Shown here piece by piece: positions 33,900-42,457 of a DNA stretch of 42,457 bases. The stretch lies in NCBI GenBank assembly GCA_003339415.1, contig PDHQ01000265.1:5713-48169 (forward strand), written 5' to 3'. Made by a program: the position numbers and the translations under genes. Within the stretch, counting starts at the first letter, position 1. Each line of letters opens with the position of its first letter. Origin of the DNA: Ophiocordyceps camponoti-saundersi (nom. inval.). Lineage: Eukaryota > Ascomycota > Sordariomycetes > Hypocreales > Ophiocordycipitaceae. The notes below the pieces were generated by a model, which was not told the DNA's origin, did no database searches, and was given only the letters and a program-made list of their open reading frames with translations.

Positions 33900-36660
33900 T
33901 AACTTACCTAGGTTGGCGCTAATAACCTAGTTTAACGATTTAATCTAGTTATCGTTATTATTCTTAGAAGTTAAGTCCTTAGAAAAGGTATCGGAGTCGT
34001 TCTTATTATCGCTATCTATATCTTCGGACGTTAATTTAGGGAGCCTAATAAACTTCCTTAAGATAAGTAGGGCGTTAGGCGCTAGGACTAACTTCTATCT
34101 TAGCGATATAGCTATTTGCGGGCCTTATAAGGCTACCGGTATATTACCTTAATTACGATCTCTAATTATTAAAGTGCCGGTTTTAATATAGATAACGGCG
34201 TTAACGTTAAAGAGCTAAGGTATACCTAATAGAAAGGGTAAGTTATCGACCACGTTATTATTTTTAGGCTTAACGATCGCCTAGATTTCTCTAATTACCC
34301 TAGAGACGTTTATATTTAGGATAGTAAAGTTATAAATAAGAATACGCGATCTATCCGTAACTTTTATAGCTAGCTTACTAAACCTAATATCCTTTAGGTT
34401 TATAACGGGGATCTTATTACGATTAGCAAAGTCGTAGTTAATAAAACTTGCCTAAGACCCTTAGTCTGCTATTATATTCTTATCTACTAGCTTTAGGGAC
34501 TTATTTTTACTATCGACTTAGAATAAGATAGTATATAAAATTTTAAAGGTCTTATAATCTCTAGTTTCTTTAATTAAACGGGTATTTATATCCTGCCTAG
34601 CTAGGTTAACTCTATTACTACTAATATGCACTGCTTTAGACTTGCCCTTGCCCTTACCTTTAGCCTTCGTCTTAATAGAGGTCTATCTCTTATATAACGA
34701 GAGATACCTAAATTGCTTAGCCCCTTCTAGACTTACCTACTAGAAATCCACTAGATTAATAGGCATAATAAATCTCTTCGCTAGTTTAATCTAATTAATA
34801 TTACCTAGGCTATCTCTTACCTAGACTTCCGCTAAACCCTTAGCCCTCTTTTTCTTATTAGCTATTATACTCTTCTTAGCACTTAATAGTCCTAGCTAAT
34901 TAGGCATTTTAGGCGTTTTATAATATAAGGTTACCTCTAGGTCTAAATTATTCTTAAATATTTCCTTTAAGAATATCGGGTTAATTAATCTCTTTTTAAT
35001 CGGTAGTTTGCTAAGTCCGGCTACTATAACTAATACTATAAGTATATTACGAACTATCTTATTAAGTTTAACGTTATCTCTATCTATTATAGTAAGTAAT
35101 TAGAGCTTGCGAGCTATAATATTAGTATTATTAATATTACCTATATTACCTTATACGGACTTATTAATTCCTAAACTAATAATATTAGAATAAACGTTCC
35201 TATTACTATCTGTAGGTATATTATAGAGTTTATTAATTAGACCTTAGTAGAGGTTCCGTTCTAAGAGGTCTTAATATCTAAGGTTAACCTAGTGCGCCGC
35301 AATAGCCTAGGTTATTAGTAGAGGTATAGTAATTGCCTATTAAAGGGGCTTCGGGCCTCTGCTAACTGCGGTTAAACCTCTTAAAATATTTTTCTCCTAA
35401 CCTTAAAGCTACTACGCTTCGGGAGTAATATAAGATATAGCATAGTGCCCGGGTTGCCCGTATTTAAAGCAAATAACCTAGTCTAGTAGAAGGGAAAGTA
35501 AACTATTTACGTATATGTTAGTTAAGTCTTTTAAGTTTGCCTAGTTAACCTATCTGCTATTATTACTACCACGGCCTCCGCGATAGCCTCCGCGATACTT
35601 ACTCTAGCGGTTATTCTAGCGGTAGTTATTTAAAGAGCGATAAGACCTACCTCGACCTTTATAATAGGTCCCACGATTTAAGCTATTAAAACGATCTATC
35701 TAGTCTAAACGAACGTTATCTTTAAGATATCCTATCTAGTTAGGTTAGTCCTAGTAGCTTACTATAGTTATATTAGTAGTAGCTTAGGGAGTTAATACTT
35801 ATTAACGGGGCTTATATCCTAGTCTCTCCTTAACTAACGTATTAGGGGAGTAACTAAACTTCTCTTAGAAGAGCTATCGTATAATTAAGGCCGTTACTAC
35901 TTACTTATAGGCTTAGCGCTTAACTTATTCCGTAAAACGAATATCCTTAGCTACCTAAACGATATCCTATACTTCTATAAGACTTAAAGCTATTATAGCT
36001 CGTTAAGTAGTTATAATATATCGAAGTTCTTAGTTAGCTATGCCCGTAATAAACTTTTAGATAATTATACTAAGGATAGCTATCTCTAATAGGGGAAGGA
36101 CCTATATAGCCGATACTCGGTCTTATCCCCTAATAGACCGAAGTATCTAGCGAGTGCGATTATAGTACGTCTAAAGCGACTTACTATCTTACTAGCCGAA
36201 TATTATCGGCACTCGAGGTTACTATAAGATATAATTTAGAGCAAATCTCTCCTCGAGTAATATTTGCAAAACTTTTAGGTTTACTTTAGTTACTATACTA
36301 TTTCTAATATTAATATAAACGTTATAGAGTAACGTATTACCGTTAATAAAGTCGGCGGCTACGCCTATTAAGCTAATATTAATTACTCGGATTTTATCGT
36401 TATAGTAAGGTATATTACTATTAAGGCGAATAAAGGCGAGGTCGATTACCTCTAGCTAGCGATAGGCGCTATATATCCTATCGAACTTACTAATATCTAC
36501 CTAAGTTAGTAGCTTAATCTATCGGCTATTCCTACTATCCTAGTAAGGCTAATTATAAGAAGCTATAAGATTTAGTTAAAGCTGATACTTGCCGAGGGCA
36601 TATATAGCTAATGCCTTTATAATAACGTTATTTAGAAAGATTAGTTCTAGGTTATAGAAT
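33900..36660 (-). pseudogene. gag: Gypsy gag and aspartic protease in one frame
   Basis: The gag part starts near 36660; the start codon is not certain. It includes LEVIDLAFIRLNSN near 36440 and an RGG-type basic stretch (KYRGGYRGGRGSNNS) near 35570. A CCHC zinc knuckle follows at 35430-35471: C-F-K-Y-G-Q-P-G-H-Y-A-I-S-Y, in which the second and last Cys read Tyr (TGC to TAC/TAT). The same frame continues through a KGKGKGKSK tract near 34660 into a retropepsin with D-stop-GS (Asp at 34464-34466), where the stop was probably Gln. The conserved FLLGIP then follows. RT lies in a different frame, so a frameshift signal or separate start must lie between about 33500 and 33900. Gag would form the particle and the protease would cut the polyprotein. 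Confidence 0.85.
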
Positions 36661-36664
36661 AGAG

Positions 36665-37103
36665 TAGGGAAAAGGGACGAGGCACGAAAAACGAAGGCTA
36701 AGTTAATTTAGTATATATTAAAGGTTCTATATATATATATATGTAAAGAAAGAGAAGAAGAATAAGATAATAGAGAGTAGAAAAGGGGGCAATTTATATC
36801 TTATCGAAGAAGGAGCTAATATAGTTAGTAAGGTAGGACTTATCTATTATCTCCTTTAATTAAGGCAGGTAACGTAGTAAGACTGCCTTATTAATCCATA
36901 TAACTTCCCGATTATTAAGCGAATTGCTATTAGGAAGGAACTTAATTGCCGAGCAGGTAGGTTAGTTAGAAAAGGGGCAAAATAAGGTTCTTAGTAATAT
37001 CTTAGGAGCCTTAAGTTTATTATTATGTTAAGTCGAGTATAGTCGTGTTCCTAAGCGTGTGCGGTAATCGGCAATTAGTGCTAAGAGATTAATCCCCCCC
37101 CCC
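36665..37103 (-). other. Gypsy 5' leader between LTR and gag
   Basis: About 440 bp without a coding frame. It contains the purine run AAAAGGGGGC near 36781-36790 and a C-run at about 37094-37103 next to the LTR. In element sense the base after the LTR is a G-run, so a standard tRNA primer-binding site starting TGG is not visible unless hidden by RIP (TAG for TGG). Confidence 0.5.
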
Positions 37104-37321
37104 TATCTCGGTTACTAGCTAGATAGGTTAACGGCGGAGGGATTAAATAAACTAATTATAGGCATAAGAAATAAGCTTAATACGAAGATTAATAAGTGCC
37201 CTCGTTAATTAATATATATATATATCCTCTAGGAATAACTGCCCCCTATATAAGCAGTTAAGTAAGTATTAGTTATATAACTAGAATAACGTAATCCCCT
37301 TTTAACCTTCCCCCTCTAGCT
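37104..37321 (-). repeat. Gypsy 5' LTR (218 bp)
   Basis: Direct-repeat partner of 28018-28235. It retains more CpG-type and C-containing sites (ACGGCGGAGGG, CTGCCCCC) than the other copy. The inner border CCCCTATCTCGGTTACT recurs at unrelated places (about 997 and, inverted, 38694). Confidence 0.88.
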
Positions 37322-37634
37322 GCCTATAAGTACGGTATATACCTGCTTATTAGTAAGACACGCCGTAGTGCGCACCTCTCTATAAACCTACTTCGCCCGT
37401 CGGCAATAGCTAGTACGTACCTAACTACTCTACTTTTAACGATATTTTATAAAAATATAATTATCGTTAGTTTTTTTTACTATATTACTAGGGCTAAAAG
37501 TTAGATATAAAAGACCGGGCGGAGGAAGCCGTAAGAGGTAGAGAGAAACTAAATACTTTTACTAATATTCTTATAACTATTACGGATATTTATAAACGCC
37601 GCGAAATAAGTTATAAAGATTAGAAATATAAATA
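37322..37634. other. Stretch between Gypsy LTR and M7, no gene
   Basis: It starts with a C-rich, less RIP-altered part that keeps CA and TG (for example GTAAGACACGCCGTAGTGCGC). A RIP-altered part follows with a T run near 37473. No feature is recognised. Confidence 0.5.
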
Positions 37635-38173
37635 GTTTAGCGACGGTAAGAGATATGCGAAAATAAAACGGATATTAAATAAGTATAGAACGTAATAAAA
37701 AACTATTAAAGAGTTTAATTAAATAATATATTAAGCTTCCCTTTTTTTTAAAAGCTTTAGGGGATTAGGATATAAGGGGCGCTTAAGAGTTAAGATAGGT
37801 AATAGGCAAGCATGAGGCCTTATTACGGAAGGCACGTTTAGTACGGCCGCGGGTATAAATTAGCACGACCCCCCTCCCCTCTTCTAGACAGATTATTATC
37901 CTTAAGTTAAATTAAGCACGACCGTTCTACTAAGCCGTACTAATCGTGCCTTCTATAGCAAGGCGTCATGCCTACCTATTAAGTCTATTACTAATAACGT
38001 AGATAAAGGGGCATTAACCCTCCGTCTCTTAAAGCCTCGTTAAGGCACTATTTAACCGGCAGAAGAAGAATTAAGCCCTCACAGGGCAACGTAGACAGGC
38101 ATCCGGGCTATCCTTAGCTATTAACGGAGCCGAAAAAAATAAGCTACACAGGGCAAAGATTACCTTTGCCTAC

Positions 38174-38693
38174 CGCCCGCAATAACGACTCCGGCGATAA
38201 TAACTGCCTGCAAGCCCGGCTACCGACGCCGCTGCCCCTAGGGGCCTTTTACCTCTTCTGCCTTAAGATAGCCTTCTTCTTCTTCGACTTTCTATAGCTT
38301 GGAGCGATACTCGGCCTACCGGCTTCTTTTCTTCTATTTCTTTTATGTGTGCCCTAAGTGGCCTTTGCCCTATGTGGCTTATTTTTTTCGGCTCCGTTAA
38401 TAGCTAAGGATAGCCCGGATGCCTGTTTTTTCTGCTGCCCGCGAGGGCTTTCTGCCGGTTAAATAGTGCCTTGACGAGGCTTTGAGAGGCGGAGGGTTGA
38501 ATCCCCCTTTATCTACGTTATTAGTGATGGACTTAATAGGCAGGTATAAGGCCCTACCACGGAAGGCACGTTTAGTACGGCCGCGGGTATAAATTAGCAT
38601 GACCCCCCTCCCCCCTTTCTAGACAGATTATTATCCTTAGGTTAAATTAAGCACGACCGTTCTGCCGCTTTGAGGCAGTTATCCTTTCTTTCT
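38174..38693 (+). repeat. B unit, direct copy 1
   Basis: It begins CGCCCGCAATAACGACTCC and ends ATCCTTTCTTTCT. Inside are a pyrimidine-rich stretch, the block GGCTTATTTTTTTCGGCTCCG and a motif GGGTTGAATCC (38494-38504) that resembles a pol III B box. The end part carries GGCACGTTTAGTACGGCCGC and GGTATAAATTAGCA. The unit matches 38797-39317 along its whole length. Confidence 0.8.
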
Positions 38694-38796
38694 AGTAACC
38701 GAGATAGGGGGCCGCAAGGCCCGAGTAACGACCTCTCCTTTAATTACGATAATGTCTAATCTGCCTACGCCTACCGCTACCGCTACCTCTGCTTAA

Positions 38797-39317
38797 CGCC
38801 CGCCGCGATAACGACTCCGGCGATAACGACTGCCTGCTGAGACCGGCTACCGACGCCGCTGCCCTTAGGGGCCTTTTACCTTTTCTGCCTTAAGATAGCC
38901 TTCTTCTTCGACCTTCTGTGGCCTGGAGCGTTGCTCGGCCTGCCGGCTTCTTTTCTTCTATTTCTTCTATGTGTGCCCTGAGTGGCCTTTGCCCTATGTG
39001 GCTTATTTTTTTCGGCTCCGTTAATAGCTAAGGATGGCCCGGATGCCTATCTTCTATTGCCCGCGAGGGTTTTTTTCTGCCGGTTGAATAGTGCCTTAAC
39101 GAGGCTTTAAGAGACGGAGGGTCGAATTCCCCTTTATCTGCGTTATTAGTGATGGACTTAATAGGCAGGCATAAGGCCCTACCACGGAAGGCACGTTTAG
39201 TACGGCCGCGGGTATAAATTAGCACGACCCCCCTCCCCTCTTCTAGACAGATTATCATCCTTAGGTTAAATTAAGCACGACCGTTCTGCCGCTTTAAGGC
39301 AGTTATCCTTTCTTTCT
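38797..39317 (+). repeat. B unit, direct copy 2
   Basis: Same order of blocks as copy 1. The B-box-like motif reads GGGTCGAATTC (39119-39129); the differences from copy 1 at this motif are C/T, as RIP would produce, and the parent form would be GGGTCGAATCC. The unit ends exactly at the target duplication ATAGG. Confidence 0.8.
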
Positions 39318-39753
39318 ATAGGATAGCGGCTATCACTAAGTATATAGCGCAGTTTAGTTTCCGTAGAAGATAAAGGAATTAAGTAGTATAGCTATCTTAA
39401 AAGTCATATATCGCAAATCGAGTGTTAAAAGGTACTTATAGTAAAATTTCTACTAAACGGGATTATAGCTTTATCTTAAACCTTATACCTTTATATAACG
39501 AATTACCTATTTAAATACTAGTTTGGAGGACTAAGGCTATCGATAAAGTAGTCGTTACCTTGCTTCTCCTCGTTTCCTTCGTCTTTTTATAAAAAATAAC
39601 TTCCTAGGAGAATTACTATTAGGCTTATGCCTATTTAGCTAAAGATCGCCTCTTCTATTAGTTAAAGACGATAGTGACCGAGGAAGTTACGCCCCGTAGG
39701 GATCTGCTACGCTTGCTTAGATTGCCCCCCCCCCCCCCTTACCCGCTAAAGTA

Positions 39754-40384
39754 GTATAGCGGCGGTAGCAGATATGCCTAAGGAAAAATACGATTTAGCC
39801 TTTTTTAGTAAGCTATAAAAGGCACGAACGGCGCTTAATTAAATAGTAACTTAACCGTTTCCTTATCCTAGAAGCTTCTAAGGATTAGAAGATAAAAAGC
39901 GGTTAAGATAGGATAGGGGCTATAACTAAGTATATAGCGTAAATTAGTTTTATCGAAGAGAGGAATATATTAAGCAATATTTAGCCCTCTAACCTTATAT
40001 TTATAGCTATCTCTAAAGTTATATATTAAGTTAAGTCTTAGAGCGGACTTATAGTATTTTTTTTTTAGTAAAAACCTTATAAAACGGAATTATAACTTCG
40101 TTTTAAACCTTATACCTATTAGTAGGAATTACTAATTTAATTACCCGTTTCGAAATTTTAAGAGTTTATTTAAATAGTTATTCCTTTCTTTTAGCTTATT
40201 CCCTTTGCTTTTATATAGTAAATCGACTTCCTATTATTTTCCCTATAGGGAATTACTATCTAGCTTAACCCCGTGTAGGAAGGGATACCGCCTTATATTA
40301 GTTAAAGACTTCGGTCACGTAGGAAGTTACGCACTTTAGATATCTACGAGGCTTACTTAGGGTATCCTTCTCCCCGCGTAAAAG
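39754..40384 (+). mobile_element. M element copy M8
   Basis: It starts GTATAGCGGCGGTAGCAG directly after the TA that ends M7, so the two copies are head to tail and share one TA. The right end is degraded (CCCGCGTAAAAG), and no TA is seen there. Internal blocks GTTAAGATAGGATAGGGGC and GAGAGGAATATATTAAG align with M1. Confidence 0.75.
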
Positions 40385-40655
40385 AAGCTTATTACGAATA
40401 TAAGTAATATAAGTAACTAAGAAGATATAATATAATAAAATAGGCTTATTTATTATATATTAAGAATAAAGGAATATTTAAAAGGCGTTTAAATAAAGAT
40501 TTATTTTCTTCCTAAGTATTCTTATAATTACGAGGGTTTATTATATATATATTATATTTTCTATAATTACGAAGAAAGGAACTAGTTTAGTATAGTTTAA
40601 TAGCTAATAGGTATATAGAAACGGATTATAGGATAATATTCTTCTACTATATATA
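40385..40655. other. AT-rich spacer between M8 and M9
   Basis: Roughly 270 bp, strongly AT-rich with TATATATATTATATTTT. Nothing recognised. Confidence 0.6.
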
Positions 40656-41275
40656 GTTTAGCGGTAATAATAGATACGCCTAAATAAAAACAAGCGTAAA
40701 ACTTAGCTAGGGGATTTCTAGGGCTTATATAGGGTTTAATTAAATAGTTTCTAAACCTTCTTCTTTTCCTAAGGGTATCTAAGGATTAGGATACGAAAGG
40801 TGAATAATATAGGACTAAGGTTATTACTAGGTATATAGCTTAAATTAGTTTCCCTCGAAAGAGGAAAAAATTAAGTAAGTAATTAGCCTCTAACCTTATC
40901 TTTATAGCTTTTATAAAAGTTATATATCGTAAGTCGAGTCTTAGAGAGGGCCTTAAGATAAAAACTCTACTAAATAGAATTATAACTTTATTTTTAACTC
41001 TATACTTTTATACTATAAATTACTAATTTAAATACTTACTTTAGGGTCCCTAGCACTTAATTAAGTTAGTCTTATCTTCCCTTCTCTTTCTTCTCTTATC
41101 TCTATATAGAAAACCGACTCCTTATTATTTTCTCTATAGAGAATTACTATCCGGCTTTTTCCCCTATAGCTAGAGACCCCCCCTTATATTAGTTAAAGCC
41201 TTTAGTTACCTAAAAAGTTACGCTACTTAGGTATCTGCTACGCTTACTTAAGGTATCCTTCTTCCCCCGCTAAAA
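40656..41275 (+). mobile_element. M element copy M9 (full length, 620 bp)
   Basis: It starts GTTTAGCGGTAATAATAG after TA (40654-40655) and ends CCCCCGCTAAAA before TA (41276-41277). It is the closest in length to M1 (618 bp) and supports the ~620-bp full-length model. RIP changes are spread through the body, and the right-end block is better kept. Confidence 0.82.
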
Positions 41276-41279
41276 TAGC

Positions 41280-42457
41280 TTATATTTAAAAAGGTATTAT
41301 ACGTTATACTTATTTATATATAAAATTTTATATAGGATCGTTATTATCGTTATAACTAAGTAATATATCGATAACTAGAAATATTAGCTTATTTAACCGT
41401 ATTATTATATTATATAAAGCTTTAGGTATTCGCTTCTTAATTCTTAAAGAAATAGTAATAGTAGTAGCTATCTCTTTACGTAAATTATTAAGCTCTTCCT
41501 AAGATACTTCCTAAAAGTTATCTATTAACCTAAATACCGGTTAGGGTAGAGGGAGAAAGATATTAGTGCTTATTATAGAGAGTATTAATCCTAAGGTATA
41601 AGATTATAATTCCCTAGTATTAAACTCGAGAGCTATTTAGTAGATATAAAAATATAGGTATACGTTATTAGACGAAATATCCTCGCTAACGTAAGCGAAA
41701 GGGTTATAGTCTTTATCGGCGAATATTTCGGAGCTAGTATTATCCGACGTAATATTATCCTAGCTAGTAAGGGGAGAATCGTAATATAGGTTATAATAAT
41801 CGCGAGTATAATACCCGGTATAGGTATATTAAAGGAGGTATTAGAGTATAAAAGGATATTATTCCGAAAGGTCGAGTTAGATATAATAGAAAGGGGGCAA
41901 TAACTTATAAGTATTAGGGTTAGTTTTATTTATCGATCCCTTTAGTATACTTATAAGATAAGAGAAATAATAAGAATAAAAGATATATAAGAGTAATAAC
42001 GAGATAGGAGACGAATAGGATTAAGAGAAATAATAGGTATATACCTAGGAATCGATATTCTCGAAATATAATATATTCCGATATAGATAGAGGCGATATA
42101 GGTAGAATACTTAGTTTCGATAAGTAATCGTAATATCCGAATATTTACGATCGAATAAAGTATAGCGGGTATTAAGTAAATATAAGGTATTATTACGATT
42201 AATTTAAAATCTTATATAAAAGGACTAAGGTCGCGGTTAGGCCGTTATTCTAGTCTTTCGTTAGAGGTAAGGGAGGTAAATAGAGAAGAGAACGGGGAAA
42301 TAGGGGCTAAAAAATAAAGAGTATCGAATAAGATAGTTAAAGGGGGCGGAGATAGAAGGAAGATAGGATAAGTAGGGGAGGAGGAGAAAGAGAGGGGGAG
42401 TAAAATAGTATTAATATATATAATAATAGTGCTAGTACGCAAAATATTAAGTAACGA
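41280..42457. other. Decayed terminal stretch with a possible polypurine tract
   Basis: RIP-altered sequence without a readable domain. At 41890-41900 AGAAAGGGGGCAA is followed by TAACTTATAAGTATTAGGG. A purine tract followed by a T-A/T-G start is the usual layout at a 3' LTR, so a plus-strand retroelement may end here, but no LTR partner is in the window. The last 200 bp are purine-rich on the plus strand. Confidence 0.35.

Larger units (their letters stand above)
28018..37321 (-). mobile_element. Complete-length Ty3/Gypsy LTR retrotransposon, RIP-inactivated
   Basis: A 9.3-kb element is bounded by two 218-bp direct repeats and reads on the minus strand: 5' LTR at the right, gag-protease, RT-RNase H-integrase, an extra third frame, 3' LTR at the left. 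The order RT, RNase H, integrase defines Ty3/Gypsy. The frames are kept without indels over thousands of bases. Inactivation comes from TAA/TAG stops and missense changes at CA and TG sites, so RIP, not ordinary decay, silenced it. No target-site duplication could be read at the presumed borders, and neither a primer-binding site nor a convincing polypurine tract was identified. Confidence 0.92.
37800..39317. mobile_element. Nested composite B element with 5-bp target duplication
   Basis: The insert lies between ATAGG at 37795-37799 and ATAGG at 39318-39322. It consists of a fold-back part (a plus-oriented end fragment at 37800-37931 followed by an inverted fragment to about 38150) and then two direct copies of a ~520-bp unit (38174-38693 and 38797-39317) separated by 103 bp. 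It keeps far more CA and TG than its surroundings (for example GTGTGCCCTGAGTGGCC), so it was RIP-altered less or arrived later. A 5-bp duplication and long direct repeats fit an LTR-type non-autonomous element; this class is inference. Two short minus-strand open stretches inside the units are homologous only because the units are repeats. Confidence 0.7.
37635..39751 (+). mobile_element. M element copy M7, split by a 1.5-kb nested insertion
   Basis: The left end GTTTAGCGACGGTAAG follows TA (37633-37634). The right end ACCCGCTAAAG precedes TA (39752-39753). M sequence runs from 37635 to 37799 and resumes at 39318, where the flanking M bases ATAGG are repeated. Removing the insert leaves an M copy of about 600 bp, colinear with M1 and M9. 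Confidence 0.8.

Noticed and set aside
38397..39258. Two similar short minus-strand open stretches (about 67 and 76 codons) in the two B units
   Set aside because: They are similar because the underlying 520-bp units are direct repeats. No start context, domain or codon-type conservation supports a protein, and the inverted third copy does not keep the frame.
37795..39322. Reading the nested insert as an rRNA or tRNA gene cluster
   Set aside because: Only a B-box-like motif is present; no cloverleaf, A box or conserved rRNA block was seen.
42245..42442. 65-codon minus-strand open stretch rich in Ser, Pro and Leu
   Set aside because: It is the complement of a purine-rich low-complexity tract; no motif.

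Overview
What it is. The window looks like a heavily RIP-mutated (repeat-induced point mutation), gene-poor block of a filamentous ascomycete genome (Pezizomycotina). CpA and TpG are nearly gone and TpA is very common, while CpG and CpC survive. Decayed reading frames are interrupted almost only by TAA and TAG, as expected when CAA, CAG and TGG codons are converted, and TGA is rare. I see no intact protein-coding gene, no tRNA or rRNA, and no CRISPR. Everything recognisable is a mobile element, a repeat array or a mutated gene relic. All alignments were made by eye, so boundaries are approximate unless a terminal motif is named.

Layout. 1-3257: a partial and a full copy of a ~620-bp TIR element (called M here, TA target sites) around a decayed plus-strand gene. 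3270-8600: degenerate repeats and a decayed, partly modular coding region. 8842-12045: a second decayed gene related at its start to the first, followed by M copy 2, which holds an assembly gap and poly-C runs. 12050-14219: a decayed gene and two M copies. 14460-17200: two paralogous BTB/POZ-type gene relics on the minus strand. 17715-18510: a compound M copy. 19480-20900: a tandem satellite with a ~240-265-bp dimeric period. 20930-23040: unidentified decayed coding sequence, perhaps with a retropepsin-like part. 23300-23545: a partial M. 23700-26200: a plus-strand Ty1/Copia pol relic. 27295-27623: a purine-rich tract and a ~36-bp minisatellite.

28018-37321 is the best-preserved unit: a complete-length minus-strand Ty3/Gypsy element with 218-bp LTRs. 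It carries gag-protease, then RT-RNase H-integrase, then a third 586-codon frame between integrase and the 3' LTR. The frames are unbroken by indels. They are killed by point changes that also convert RT YIDD-type to YIND, the integrase catalytic Glu to Lys, and zinc-binding Cys/His codons to Tyr.

37635-41275 holds three M copies. The first is split by a 1.5-kb, less RIP-altered composite insert with a 5-bp target duplication (ATAGG), and the first two copies abut head to tail sharing one TA. The last kilobase is further decayed sequence with a possible polypurine tract. The most novel-looking items are the extra Gypsy frame, the same-orientation M family with its nested composite insert, the dimeric satellite and the BTB-relic pair.
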